DNA from: Coccinella septempunctata
Taxonomy: Eukaryota > Arthropoda > Insecta > Coleoptera > Coccinellidae
DNA length: 64,000 nucleotides
NCBI RefSeq assembly: GCF_907165205.1
Contig: NC_058194.1
Span: 25,358,856-25,422,855, forward strand
Direction of reading: 5' to 3'
Shown here: one piece after another, positions 1-11,644 of the stretch
How the letters are laid out: each line of letters begins with the position of its first letter
Position numbering within the stretch: position 1 is the stretch's first letter
Notes under the pieces: generated by a model
What the model was told of the DNA's origin: nothing
Databases searched by the model: none
What the model saw: the letters and a program-made list of their open reading frames with translations, nothing else
Translations under genes and position numbers: made by a program

Positions 1-750
1 GCGCAGTGTATAATTTGTCATTGAAATTACACATGTTGGAATTTTTTCAACCCTTCATTTATTATGTCATGCCTCATTTAATAGGTTTTTGTTTTTGTTC
101 TCTTAGGATAAGTCAGAAATATGAAATTTCGAAATACTTCTTCGGTCAAGTTACAGTGGCATTTCAACACAATTTAAAATGAAGAGTTGTAATAACTAAT
201 AACCAATCTGAAGGGGTCCGGATGAAATTCCATCAAACTAGACAAAGATATAGACTTCCCGTTAAGTGACCTGAAAGAAATAGGTACCTACTTTTCGACC
301 TCTCAATTCAATTTTCAATTTTCTTCGCGGGTGATTCTATAACTGGAAGGAAAAGCACTAGAAATATAGAACAAGGAATGGTTAGTGCATTGTATATCCT
401 CGAAAGATATTTGGACGTTGTCGTCTTTCTGGGCATAAAATCTAATAAATTGGGTCCCGTTTCCCAAATTGGGCAGTAAAACTGAACGGACAAAATTGAG
501 CCAATTCAGAGAGGTCCATTTCACCATCGATGAGTCGGAATTTGAAACGATAGTGTTGTTGGAAGGCAGAAAGAATAACTGAAAACATCGACGAACTTTG
601 TCAATGGAATATTGCATCGGAATTTTGTACAATGGGTGTACCTTATTGAACTTTGAACATAACAGAATTATCTCGTTCTGACTATTGCCTCCCTGATCCT
701 GAAAATATTGCACAATTATTGATTCTAGGATATTTATAAGGTGTAGTAGT
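1..750. other. Unrecognised sequence with one open frame
   Basis: I recognise no repeat or known domain here. The minus strand has an open frame at 315-713 (132 codons, starting MQYFQDQGGN). It has no domain I know, an ordinary composition and no splice context, so it may be chance or the remnant of a degraded gene. The stretch ends at the left terminal inverted repeat of the next element. Confidence 0.25.
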
Positions 751-1958
751 TATACTTCATTCAACTTTATTTTAGCAATCAGTTGGCCATGGAAATTTGA
801 CACATTTCACTCTGTATAGTACAAAAATGTGGGGTTATGAAGATTGTCAAAACATTTTTGGGTTTTAAATCAACGCTATGTTGCCCGTTCTACGTAAAAG
901 TTTCTGTTATTACGTATTTTATCACAATATCGAATCTCTTCGGAAAATATCTGACGAACATAATTGAAGTTTATACAAACTGATTGAAGGCATACCAAAT
1001 CCAGTTATTTGCATGGAAAATACAAGAGATCAGTATAATATCATAATATGCACTAGCTTGAGGAGAGTTAATGTTCGTTATCTTCTTTGGCTTACATCAT
1101 TTGTAGATTTCAAAAATATTAACCCGAAGATGAAATGCATATGATGCAGTGGTTGGCAATGGGTATCTCCCGAAGGAATTAACAGATAATTACAAGAATG
1201 TTAAATTTTTCAATAAAAATCATCTTGCATCAATATAAGTAAAAGGAGTTGAAGGAAGTTTCAAGTTAAGATGCAACTCCACCGTTGAACAAAAATTTCA
1301 CATGAATAAACAGTAACAGGGCAACTTGCGCGTATTTGTGGCTATTCATCTTAATACATTGATGTAATTATAATATTTAGGTATTTATTAGTACCTTAAG
1401 ACATTTACATTGTATAGGACAAGTCAAATGAAAAACAGAAAAATCCATTTTAGGGAACTCATTCTCCGATGACATTTATCGAAAATCCTGTAGTTAACTT
1501 TTCGCATTAATTCACTCAAACATAAAATTCTGAAATGCCACCACTTTTTTGGGTCTCCCAATAGAAGGAAATTCTTTGTCATACTCTTCATTCACAATCT
1601 TTCTGATTGTGGAAATATTCAGCTGAAATATAAGTCGTTTAGATTCAGATGAAACATTATATAAATTCTCTTACCTTGAATATGTTCGCTACCGTCTGAC
1701 GTATTGTGGATTTTAGAATATAATATTTGAATGAGCGGACCTGAATTCTAAATAGCACTTCCTGAAACCCTGTCTCTTTTTTCAATCGCTTTCGGCATTT
1801 TCGAATTTTCGTAATAAAAATTGATATTAGTTGTGGCAACGGCGTTATGACATTAACGACATTTCATGAGTGCCAACCTAACTTCGTTCTAGTTACAAAA
1901 ACTTGAGAAAATTATTTCATGGCCAACCGACTGCTAAAATAAATTTGAATGAAGTATA
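751..1958 (-). mobile_element. Family A TIR transposon, copy 1, carrying a transposase remnant
   Basis: The left end starts TATACTTCATTCAAC and the right end is its inverted counterpart GAATGAAGTATA. About 44 bp match between the two ends, including a shared block that reads GGTTGGCCATG inward from the right end. The ends fit a TA target duplication. A second copy lies at 5967-7182 in the same orientation. The minus strand keeps a short coding remnant (next entry), so this is probably a deletion derivative of a coding transposon rather than a simple MITE. TA duplications suggest the Tc1/mariner/pogo group, but no DDE domain is present, so the superfamily is inferred. Confidence 0.8.
1500..1839 (-). 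pseudogene. Helix-turn-helix transposase remnant with an intron
   Basis: Read on the minus strand, 1839-1675 encodes a basic peptide ending TIRQTVANIFK. A GTAAGAG donor follows at 1674-1668 and a TTTCAG acceptor at 1628-1623. The frame then resumes with LNISTIRKIVNEEYD and, further on, GRPKKVV. Joining across this 52-bp intron gives an uninterrupted helix-turn-helix-like segment followed by a GRPKK hook, the layout of the DNA-binding N-terminus of many Tc1/mariner/IS630 transposases. The frame stops soon after, near 1518, so the catalytic domain is missing. Copy 2 has the same arrangement, but its donor context is AATGTAAG instead of AAGGTAAG. The splice is inferred from consensus and frame only. 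Confidence 0.5.
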
Positions 1959-2014
1959 GGTATTCATTCGGTTGCCACCTTAAAGACAAATTTTTTCTTT
2001 TATTAAGGTATGGG

Positions 2015-2211
2015 CAGTCCGGGAGAGTTGACCCCCTTTTCACTCTGAAGCCACTTAAGTTGCATCTGTAAATTGCAGCAACTCATTTTTTTGCTTAAAG
2101 ATATCATGCCCAAATAGGTAACCGTAGATAATAGAAGAGTGACGGTGAGATGAATATTTTGAGTACAGCAATTTTTTTTAAGAACCGAAAATTGGCTCAT
2201 GTCTCCCTAAC
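2015..2211. mobile_element. Short TIR element with CAGTCCGGGAG ends
   Basis: The left end reads CAGTCCGGGAGAGTTGACCC. The right end, inverted, reads GGGTTAGGGAGACATGAGCC. They share the core GGGAGA-TTGA-CC with gaps. The ends resemble those of family B (2444-2850 and 4850-5245) and of the pogo-like element at 14341, so this may be a short non-autonomous relative. The match is imperfect and the boundaries are approximate. Confidence 0.4.
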
Positions 2212-2443
2212 CCATGAAAGAGTTGAACAAGGGGAGAGAGAGACTTTACCATAAGTTTGTTTATCAGAAAAAACATTGAAAGAAAACAATTTCCAATGAC
2301 CAACGATTGTCTATGTCTATTTCAGAGTCACTTTCAGTTATTTCCGAAATGTTTTTTACTTTTTGGAACCTTTTTTATATTTTTTCTTATATTTATTTCT
2401 TCTATTCAATTTTCTTGTTTTTGAGCCAACTATTATCTAAGCT

Positions 2444-2850
2444 CAGTGCGGGAAACTTGGACCACTGATTATGTCTTCCGACTATAGATTGGGTCAAGTC
2501 TCCAACACTCCCTTTTAGTCTATTCAACAGATGTTTTCTGGAAACAACTATTATTAAAAAGCCTCATCGTTTGTAAAACAATATCAATCAAAGAAAACAA
2601 TAAAACTAAATGAAACCACGCACCTATTAAATTTCTCAGATAGTGTAACAAACAAAAATTATTCATTTTCTCACTTCCTTTCAACAAAATCTCGTTCAAC
2701 CTTCTCAATCCCGAACTGTTCTGATGGCGGCCAAAATGGAGCCACCACTAGTTGTGCCTTGTAACGAGTATGTCGCAAGCTATATACGATACCGGTAGCG
2801 CGAAATTTCAATTGAAATATTTGAGGTGGTTCAAGTCTCTTACCTATCGA
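2444..2850. mobile_element. Family B repeat, copy 1
   Basis: This stretch aligns with 4850-5245 almost throughout. Shared blocks include CTATTCAACAGATGTTTTC, a GATGGCGGCCAAAATGGAGC block and GAGGTGGTTCAAGTCTC. It starts CAGTGCGGGAAACTTGGACC and ends with the inverse of the same motif (GGTTCAAGTCTC), so it is a TIR element of about 400 bp with no convincing coding capacity. The short open frames inside it are not maintained in the other copy. Confidence 0.65.
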
Positions 2851-3840
2851 ATTATAGGGTACTACATACAAGTTACAGATACTCTTTAAATTTAAGGGTA
2901 GGTACAAACTGGAATTAGATGACTTCCTGAGAATCTTCAATAAATCCGAATCGGATAATAGATTATCAAATTATATATTTGAATCCGTCTTTTTAAGCTC
3001 TAATGAAATTTGAAATAAAAATAGGTACCTAACGTTTATACCAATCGGTTAGCCATATTATGTTGTCGAATTATACAGACCTGATTTATCCAGATCATTT
3101 TTTATTTTCTTTTCAACTGTCTCTAATCAAAAACATGAATAAATAAATAAATGGGTTCAGCGAAATTAATGAAATTTCATGACATTGTTCTTTGGATAGG
3201 TACGTTTCTATGTCGTTCATCTTTCTTTCTTTTCACATTTCTGGATATGTTCAGTTTGATTGCACTATCAAGGTGGCTTCGATTTCATTGAAAATCAGGA
3301 AATAAAAGTCGATAATCGATTTCTGCCTTCAAAATCACAAATCATATGAAAGATTCCTCCTGAGATAGCAGCTATCGAGGAGGAAATCTCGACTAGCCTC
3401 AACAATGGAGAATACTGGCGAATCGAATGGTAGGCATTGTATATTCAACAATATGTCAAGTGCAGCCAAAGTTTACTGTCGTCGATTGTGCGACTTACAA
3501 ATCGCAACTGTCACATTAGCGCAAATTCTGCTACGCGAATACATCAGCATTTTACGCCGATAGCAGATCTTCTAGTGGTTGGATTTGTTCGGTTGCCCAC
3601 CAGGGCGTAATATAGTAGCTGCTGAAGATGGAATTTATCACTGGACGCACATTAGATAAGTGAGAAATGTCCGCAGGTTTGGTTTCATTGTCGCATCAGA
3701 ACTTTTATTGGAGGACAACGGTAAGGCAGATTGGAATCTGAGCGTGCGAGGTTTAGTATTACCCGGTTGAGGTGTTGAAAATGTTCCATAATCTTCTGAT
3801 CTTTCTGGGTAAAGCGCCTTACGGGATTTAAGAGAAATAT
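2851..3840. other. Unrecognised intervening sequence
   Basis: No gene, repeat or RNA was recognised. The part from about 3360 to 3830 is somewhat richer in G+C than its surroundings and has no long open frame on either strand. Confidence 0.3.
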
Positions 3841-4715
3841 TCAGATCATATATAGGTCCCAGTCATTTGTATCTACTCTGGAGATGGTTCAAACAGTTCT
3901 GGATGATATAGAGGACTGGTGCAGCAAGAATCATCTTATGTTGAACGTGGCCAAAACAGAATGCATAGTTTTTAGTACAGATAGATCTACAGCCGCAATC
4001 TCGCACAGTATAAATGAACATATTACTGTTTCCACCTCTGCAAAGTTCCTGGGAGTTTATCTGGACAATCACCTTAAATGGAACTATCACATTGACAATC
4101 TTGTGAAAAAACTAAACTCTGTTGAATATTCAGTGCGTGTTCTCAAAACTAGAGTGGACTTACATACTTTGAAAATTGTATATTTTTCCAACTATCAACC
4201 TCTATTAGGATATGGCATAATTTTCTGGGGAGGAAGCTCCAATTCTGAATTAGTATTTTTGAGGCAGAAATGTTAAGAACGTTGTTGAATTTAGGTTACA
4301 GGGAATCATGTAGGGGTCACTTCAGAGAACATAATTTACCGACACTATATGGTTTATATATTTATAGAGTTCTTGTCTTCATGTGTCTTAATCCTCACTA
4401 TTTTGAGGATTATAGAAATGTCAACTCAAGGAGTAGAAAAAAAGAACCTTTCTTTTATCCCTATCATAGCTTGACAATAACAGAGAGGTCTCCTCTTCAT
4501 CTGGGAATAAAATTAATGAATGCACTTCCTAAAGTGATAAAAGAAATGAAAGATGTTAAAATTTTCAAGAAAACTCTGTAAGAGTTTATTGTTAGGTTAG
4601 AACCATATTCATTGTCTGAATTTTTTTCTTTTTGTAAGTAACTGTGTGTTTGACGAATTTCAATTTTATTGTATTCGTGCAATAATTCTTGATATGAATA
4701 AATATCTATCTATCC
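3841..4715 (+). mobile_element. 5'-truncated non-LTR retrotransposon, 3' end
   Basis: Two overlapping frames together read as the end of a reverse transcriptase and its C-terminal tail. Frame 3884-4276 has the post-YADD signature WCSKNHLMLNVAKTECIVF, then FLGVYLDNHLKW (thumb region). After a one-base frameshift near 4265, frame 4270-4581 continues with LLNLGYRESCRGHF and later LPTLYGLYIYRVLVF, the tail pattern I associate with the CR1/Crack/Daphne-like group. The catalytic YADD itself and everything upstream are missing. The 3' end runs into an ATCT-type microsatellite tail near 4700-4715, typical of elements without a poly(A) tail. It is a dead fragment, and the clade is only a tentative call. 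Confidence 0.75.
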
Positions 4716-4849
4716 ATCTATTACATATCATAGAAATATTCTGCCAATCTTGCGAAAACTTTCTTGACTTGAATATTCTCGAAACCTTTCATAAATATTT
4801 CAATGAAATCTTTCTTGAGAATATTTTGAAATGTTCACTGCAATATTCC

Positions 4850-5245
4850 ATGCTGTGTGGGTGATGTCTCCCGACCATAGCATGGGTCATGTCTCTCACA
4901 TTCCCTTTTAGTCTATTCAACAGATGTTTTCTTGAAACTTCTACAACTATTATTAAAAAGGCTCATCGTTTGTGAAACAATATTAATCAATAAAAGCAAT
5001 AAAACTAAATAACACCACGCACCTATTAAACTTTCCAGACAAGGAAACAAAGAGAAATTATTCAATTTCTCACTTCCTAACAACAAGATTTTACCCTCTC
5101 ACCACCGAACTGTTCTGATGGCGGCCAAAATGGAGCCTCTACTAGTTGTGCCTTGTCACAAGTATGTCGCAAGCTATTTACGATACTGTTAGAGAATTTG
5201 AATTGAAATATTTGAGGTGGTTCAAGTCTCCCGCACTCCCCCTAT
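4850..5245. mobile_element. Family B repeat, copy 2
   Basis: This is a direct-orientation copy of 2444-2850. Its right end is better preserved (GGTTCAAGTCTCCCGCACTC) and matches the inverted left end of copy 1, which supports a TIR structure starting CAGTGCGGGAGACTTG. Its left end is eroded. Confidence 0.65.
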
Positions 5246-5966
5246 GGTATGTATGATAAAATATTCTTCAAGAAATCGAATATGTTTTCATCGTCTGTAC
5301 CATTATAAACCTTTTTGGTGAAATTTCAGTCTCCTTTTTCATTTTTCTAACTGTTATGAGATGGCTACATGAAAAGAATAAGATGAAATATTCTTCCTGA
5401 AGTTATCTGACATCGAAATTATCTTATACCTTGAACTATCGGGTAAGGCACATATCTCAATAATACGATTTTAAATAGATATTTATTGTCGACAAACATA
5501 AGTATCCAGATAATTTAACCACAATAGGTTACAATTAAGTAACAATGGACAAAAAAAAGACCATCATTCACATCGTCATTGATAGAGAAACAAAAGGTCC
5601 GAGTAAAATAAAAATAGGGGGGAAATTAAAAATAGTCTGAGTTTTTCGATGGTTCTCTGCTGCGTCTTTTAATAATAGCTCATAGACAATTGATTGCGGG
5701 CGACGCCCACTATTGTTTTAGAACCGCCGTAGATTGTCTTCGGTCTCCACATGCCGATAAATAATTGCAGGGACTATCGGACTATCATATCTCTTTGAGA
5801 GATTTATTCGCCACCACCCCCTACAGGAGTGGAATAGCCACACCGCTGTCGAATATGGTTAAATGACTCAACAGCAGAGTGGAAGCCACTCTGTATAGAC
5901 AGAAACATGTTAATAACAAGAGCAACCATCTTAAAGTTAACATTTTCATAAGTTGAGCTAGGCATA
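5246..5966. other. Unrecognised sequence between families B and A
   Basis: No convincing feature. The short open frame on the minus strand at 5804-6019 runs into the terminal repeat of the next element and is probably not a gene. Confidence 0.3.
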
Positions 5967-7182
5967 TATACTTCATTCACTTTTATTTTAGCAGTCGGTT
6001 GACCATGGAAATTTGACACATTTCACTCTGTATAGTACGAAAATGTGGGGTTATGAAGCTTGTCAAAACATTTTTGGGTTTTAAATCAACGCTATGTTGC
6101 CCGTTCTACGTAAAAGTTTCTGTTATTACGTATTTTAGCACAATGTCGAATCGCTTCAGAAAATATGTGAAGTACATAATTGAAGTTTATACAAACTGAT
6201 TGAAGTCATACCAAATCCAGTTATTTGCATGGAAAATACAAGAGATCAGTATAATATCATAATATGCACTAGCTTGAGGAGAGTTAATGTTCGTTATCTT
6301 CTTTGGCTCACATCATTTGTAGATTTCAAAAATATTAACTCCAAGATGAAATGCATATGATGCAGTGGTTCGGAATGGGTATCTCTCAAAGGAATTAACA
6401 GATATGTAATTACAAGAATGTTAAATTCTTCAACAAAAATCATTTTGCATCAATATAAGTAAGAGGAATCGAAGGAAGTTTCAAGTTAAGATGAACTTCA
6501 CCTCTGAACAAAAATTTCACATGAATAAACAAGTAACAGGGCAACTTGCGCGTATTTATGGCTATTTATCTTAATACATTGATGTAATAATAATAATTAT
6601 AGGTATTTATTAGTACCTCAAGACATTTACATTGTGTAGGACAAGTCAAATGAAAAATAGAAAAATCCATTGTAGGGAACTTATTCTCCGATGACATTTA
6701 TCGAAAATCCTGTAGTAAACTTTCCGCATTAATTCACTCAAACATAAAATTCTCAAATGCCACCACTTTTTTTGGGTCTCCCAATAGAAGGAAATTCTTT
6801 GTCATTCTCTTCATTCACAATCTTTCTGATTGTGGAAATATCCAGCTGAAATATATGTCGTTTAGATTCAGATGAAACATTATATAAATTCTCTTACATT
6901 GAATATGTTCGCTACCGTCTGACGTATTGTGGATTTTAGAATATCAGGGTATAAATATTTGAATGAGCGGACCTGTATTCTAAATAGCACTTCCTGAAAC
7001 CCTGTGTCTTTTTTCAATCACTTTCGGCATTTTCGTAATAAAAATTGATATTAGTTGTGGCAACGGCGTTATGACATTCACGACATTTCATGAGTGCCAA
7101 CCTAACTTCGTTCTAGTTACAAAAACTTGAGAAAATTATTTCATGGCCAACCGACTGCTAAAATAAACTTGAATGAAGTATA
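5967..7182 (-). mobile_element. Family A TIR transposon, copy 2
   Basis: This aligns with 751-1958 over its whole length in the same orientation. Its ends are TATACTTCATTCAC and GAATGAAGTATA. Small differences are scattered throughout. One is an extra block near 6945 that extends the minus-strand coding remnant by a few codons relative to copy 1. The putative intron lies at about 6850-6895. The small indels suggest two old insertions rather than a recent segmental duplication. Confidence 0.8.
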
Positions 7183-8114
7183 GATATTGTGAATTTTACT
7201 TCTTTAAAGTGTTCCACTGATCCATGATGACTCAGCAGAGATCCTGACATGATGACAGACTGAGGTTATCTGTAATTATGAGCTTCAAATCTTCGAAAAC
7301 GCAGTTGTGCTGTATATCCAATTAAATTCACACAAACCCGATGTATTTATTGAATGATTCAAATTGAAACGAATTCAAAATTTCAGGAACATATGCCAAA
7401 GCAGCTAATCCCTTCCTGTACTTCGGGAATTATTTATCGATTCCATTGATACTTGAATTGCGAATTCTTTTATGGGCCTTATGTTTATTTTCATTGGACA
7501 CCTATTGTAAACAGATATTTATCAAAGATCGAGTAGAAAACTGGATTCCAGATGGAGATAAGATTCCCAAGCAATTGATTTCAAGAAAAGAATGCTCTTT
7601 TATTTCTTTTTTTATTGATAAATGAACTCCTGTGAACCCTTACTCCAAATTTGGTAGATTTTAACTGTTATTATCAATGGGAAAAATTCCGCTGGAAATT
7701 CACAGCATGTGTTGAATGGAAATTCGGAAATAACTAACAACAAATAAAGGGAATTCATCTATTGTCGATTTGGAATCAACTCGACTGCGATTGGTTACCT
7801 ATATACCTTATAACGGATAAAATTCCTGTTCAACTTTGGAGACTTCAACAGCCGATTAAGCGAGAAACTCTTCAGAAAGCACTGCATCAAATAAGAAGTT
7901 ATATAGGCATAATTGATATTAAATTAATTTCCCCAGTTACTCTTTGTGCTATCTGGTGTCAATTTCATTATATTTCTCGACTGATAATGAGCTCAGTTCA
8001 GCATAATTCTACTCATTCAGAAGTGCTCCTTTTACAGCAAGATAATTAATTATTATGAAATTAACATCTTGAAATTCCATTGAAAATCGGAAATAATGAA
8101 TTTTTTTCGAACAC
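7183..8114. other. A+T-rich unrecognised sequence
   Basis: One plus-strand frame (7762-8049, 95 codons, starting MSIWNQLDCD) is open, but it has no domain I recognise and no splice or poly(A) context, so I do not call it a gene. Confidence 0.25.
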
Positions 8115-8482
8115 AAGGGATCACCCAACTCTTCAAACTAAGTTGGACGCTATTTAATGAATATTTGAACGTTTTGCAGAGATTTTTTGTTCAAAAATAA
8201 AAAATTTCTGTGATATTCGAAAACTTGAGTGCTTTGACCCAATGCAACTCTTTTTAAAAGATATGCAGATGTGTAGTGTCACAGATTGAGCTATAGTTAT
8301 TTTGAAGGTAATTTTGTTTTTACAGGGATGGCACAGGTCATTATGAAAACTTAAAATATATATCTTTTAATCAGGACCGAATCGGACAAAAATGGTATGG
8401 GAATATTGGGAATAAAGTAATTTTTTTTACCTCAAGACTCTACTGTTGAAATATTTCCACGAGTCAAAGACTCACCCTCATA
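8115..8482. repeat. CAGGGTGAGTC-family element, right part
   Basis: This matches the reverse complement of the left half of the full copy at 12612-13280. It includes the CACAGATT, GGCACAG and CGAGTCAAAGACTCACCCT landmarks, and it ends at the terminal repeat near 8482. It is truncated on its left side. Confidence 0.6.
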
Positions 8483-8493
8483 TATAAGTATAT

Positions 8494-9577
8494 ACAGGGT
8501 GAATATTTGACTCCCAACAACAGATATAGAGGTTGGAGTATCCCAAGGGTCAGTACTTGGGCCACTTCTGTACAACTTATACATTCAGGATATTTCGAAG
8601 AATGCAAGTACCATGCTAACGTTATATGCTGACGACACAGGCATAGCAACTCGACATCGCAACCCAGAAGTAATAGAACGAGTTCTACAATAAACGATTG
8701 ACGAAACAAATGACTGGTGCATAAAGTGGAAAATCAAGCTCAATGGACAAAACAGCCAAGCAATATTACTACAGAAGAGAAGACTGCGACCCACAACGAA
8801 TCTAGGAGTTGACGGCGAAGAAATCGACTGGAAAAATGAAGCCAAATATTTAGGAATAACGCTTGACAAAGGACTTACTTGGAAAAGTCATATCAAACAA
8901 GCAATCGACAAAACGAAAGCAGCGATTAATAGACTCTACCCTCTGATAGGAAGAAGAAGCCACATGTCGGAAGAGACAAAATTGAAGATAATCGAAGCCG
9001 TTGCTAGGCCTCAACTGACTTATGGATCAGTTGCCTGGGGTTTCGCGGCAAAGAGCCATATCAAAAGAATTCACTGAAAACAAGCTGATACGATGTGCAA
9101 TAGATGCACCTTGGTTTATCAGGAATAGACAAATTTATAGGGACCTAAAATGGGAAACCATAACGGAATTCATGAACAGAAAAGCAGAGAAATTATATGA
9201 AAGAGCGAAAAACCATCCGAATCAAGAAATCAGGAGACTAGTGGACTACGACCCAGAGGAAGACAAAAGGAGAATGCAAATTTACCGAAGGAGATCAATT
9301 AAAAAGAGATTAAAATAAGAATAGAAACTTATTGAAAAATCCAATAAAGTGTTATCCAATACAGTATAAACACATAAATCCCAGGATAGTGTGCGAGAAG
9401 AAAACCGACTAAGAGATGAACGGTTTAAAGGCAAATGCCCGGAACCAATATACAAGAAGCAGTTAAGGGTTTTTTGTGGGTTTCGGGCTCAGAAGACTGA
9501 GAATCCCCACGCTTGTTCCCCCTCAGGAGAGGGTGGTTCGTCTGAGATGTAGATTTTTCCCCTGCTACACACAAAAA
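8494..9577 (+). mobile_element. Jockey-like LINE, copy 1, 5'-truncated and broken
   Basis: From about 8508 the plus strand encodes GVSQGSVLGPLLYNLYIQ and then LYADDTGIATRHRNPEV, the palm motifs of a Jockey-clade reverse transcriptase including the catalytic YADD. An in-frame TAA follows near 8690. The thumb is KYLGITLDKGLTWKSHIKQ. A small deletion near 9075 shifts the frame, and 9022-9318 supplies the C-terminal tail (LVDYDPEEDKRRMQIYRR). The 3' UTR ends CCCCTGCTACAC plus A residues near 9578, as in the copies at 48517 and 57672. The first bases (8494-8507) look like the terminal repeat of a CAGGGTGAGTC element into which the LINE landed. Confidence 0.85.
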
Positions 9578-9786
9578 ATTCTATGTAGTATCACAGATTC
9601 AGCTAGTCATTCTGAAGGTAATTTTGTTATTCCAGGGGTGGCACAGCTCATTATGAAAACTTTAAATGGCCATATCTTTTTATCAGGGCCGAATGAGAAA
9701 AATGGCATAGAAAAACTTGTTTCTTTTAACCTCAAGAATTTTTTGTTGAAATATTTGTACGAGTCAAGGACTCGTCCTGTATATAC
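9578..9786. repeat. CAGGGTGAGTC-family element, end fragment
   Basis: The fragment runs from a CACAGATTCAGCTAG block through TATCAGGGCCGAAT to the terminal GAGTCAAGGACTCGTCCTG near 9780. Together with 8494-8507 it may be one element interrupted by the LINE, although the middle of the element is missing. Confidence 0.55.
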
Positions 9787-10794
9787 TCATTTTACGAAAC
9801 AGATCAAATTTGATTTGAATGATAGACGTAATTCTATATGTCGTTACCATGGTTATCTCATGTTTGGGTTCGGTGCATAGAAACATGACAGAAATTCCAT
9901 TTACTCTATGATATTTGAAGGCGGAAAATGACTCTTTGTGACTTGAAATGCGTGTTGTAAAGAGTTTAACCGCTTGTAGAAAAATTATATTTTCAACAGC
10001 TTTCATGGAATTGGAAAAAGCGGTTAACGAAAAAACCTTCTTTTTTATCTCAGGAATCTTGTGTTTAAAGATACGTACAAGTATAAGGCCCTGTATCATC
10101 TTAAAAAAAAAACATTTCATGAAGCATCTTTCCAGAGAAATTTAGAAACTTTCCTCTGGCGAATAATATCAGCGGAAATCAAAATTATCGTGGTAGATAC
10201 ATCAGGGCCAATCTCGGCGGAGCATCTTTCCCCCGTCCAGCGAGAAGAACTTGTACCGATTTTGAACCGTCGCATTTTTCACGGGCTGACACATTCAATT
10301 CGAAGATTTTTATGTTACAATTGGGAGTGCCTGGTTATGCAAATCCCGGCCATATTGTAAGTCAAGACAAAGTCCCGGCCAGTACTACATTTCTTGTCTC
10401 GGTCCTGCCAGACGGCCACGTGCTCCATATATGGACCACTGTCTCCCATGATTTAGCAGAAAAGATATTGGGCGCTTGTAAAGTACCTCGGGCCGATACG
10501 GCCGGCGTTCCGTTCCCTATCTTATCGGCCGTGTCGGTTGACTTTTGTGCCGGCAATGTGACATACAGGCTTCGGGAATGCTAAACATGGCAATATTGAC
10601 GCTTGTTGAACAATGAACACGGAGCGAGTCTAGCCATTTCGTACCGGTGTACAACTTTATTATTGGAGATGAGAATTGAGTTTTCGTCCGGAGTTACTGA
10701 ACAACGATTGTTGTGTTAAACTCATTAAGACTCAATTACGCGATTTTTGCAACGACTGGCTGTACAAAACGACCACTACATGAGTCCCGCTAAC
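9787..10794. other. Unique sequence with a G+C-rich core at 10190-10590
   Basis: The part before 10150 is A-rich and featureless. About 10190-10590 is clearly richer in G+C, contains repeated CGG and GGCC words, and is open on both strands (plus 10312-10584, minus 10362-10556). Neither translation resembles a protein I know and no splice consensus brackets it. I read it as non-repeat host sequence, possibly regulatory or a fast-evolving exon. Confidence 0.3.
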
Positions 10795-10997
10795 AATAAA
10801 GCTGGTATCGATTGAAATTTATTCTGGGAGGATTCTGCATCTCTTCATAAACTTTTTAGGGTTTTCACTCCCAATCTCTGAAACAAAATCAATTAAAAAT
10901 GAAATCAACGATTTGTCAGGAGCAAATTAACTAGAAAAAATTGTTGCCTGACAATGAACTCAAAATAAATAACGTTGAAATAATTCTAAGTTGTAAC

Positions 10998-11029
10998 GTT
11001 TCGGAGTCTATATCAGACTCCTTCATCAG
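10998..11029 (-). ncRNA. Hammerhead-like ribozyme core, left arm
   Basis: On the minus strand the sequence reads CUGAUGA, then a 7-bp hairpin (GGAGUCU, loop GAUAU, AGACUCC), then GAAAC and GUU. This is the order of a hammerhead core, with stem II between CUGANGA and GAAA and an adjoining NUH cleavage triplet. Hammerhead ribozymes with very short stem III are known from Penelope-like elements. Two deviations weaken the call: there is one extra A between CUGAUGA and stem II, and I cannot pair a good stem I. It may be a decayed ribozyme. Confidence 0.4.
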
Positions 11030-11124
11030 ACGAAAAATCTCTTTTTGAAAATCTTCTGAATTGTGGCTTTTGTTTGACAATAATTGTCAACACACAGAAA
11101 CAGAGACTGCACAGAAACGTTGAT

Positions 11125-11628
11125 TCATTTAATTTTGAAATTACCGGATGACAGCTCCTTCTTTAGTGAATTGATCCAAATATGATCTATTTCTACCGAA
11201 CAATTTGCCAAATTATTATCTTGATCTAATAGAATACACGTAGACTCTTTAATTTTTCGTTTAAAATGGTCTGGTTCCGTCATTAAAATTTTAGTGTTGT
11301 CCCAATCCATCATGTGGTCTCCCGTATTAGAACAAATGTGATCTGCGATTTGTGATCGATTAATTTCTCTATTTTTAATATTATTTTTATGTTCGCGTTT
11401 TCTTATTTCTAGAGGTCTGGACGTTTCACCTGTATAAGTTTTACCACAAATACAGGGTATGTTGTGAATACAATTTTTTGATTTTTGTTTTTCGTTCAAA
11501 GGTTTAGTTTTTGTTAATATAGATCTTAAATCATTTTGCGTTTTAAAAACAGTTCGTATGTTGAACTTCGAACCGATTCTTCTTATTTTTTCTGAAAGGC
11601 CATTAACATAAGGAATTACATTCAACGA
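11125..11628 (-). pseudogene. Penelope-like GIY-YIG endonuclease domain, left arm
   Basis: The minus strand has an open frame of 166 codons from 11625. The beginning (VNGLSEKIRRIGSKFNIRTV) is the linker found after the reverse transcriptase in Penelope-like elements. Next comes CICGKTYTGETSRPLEIRK with the following EH, the GIY-YIG core with the cysteine pair (IPCICGK) seen in this group. Later ICSNTGDHMMDWDNTKIL and a glutamate-rich tail complete the domain. The frame has no stop, so this domain is structurally whole, but the polymerase that would normally precede it is absent and the fragment cannot act alone. Confidence 0.85.
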
Positions 11629-11644
11629 ATTTGGTTGTTCTTGA

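Noticed and set aside
2015..5245. A single large transposon with CAGT ends spanning both B copies
   Set aside because: Each B copy has its own inverted ends and the middle is an unrelated LINE fragment, so two separate elements are simpler.
10312..10584. 90-codon frame in the G+C-rich block as a coding exon
   Set aside because: Both strands are open, the translation is unlike known proteins, and there is no convincing splice acceptor or donor.
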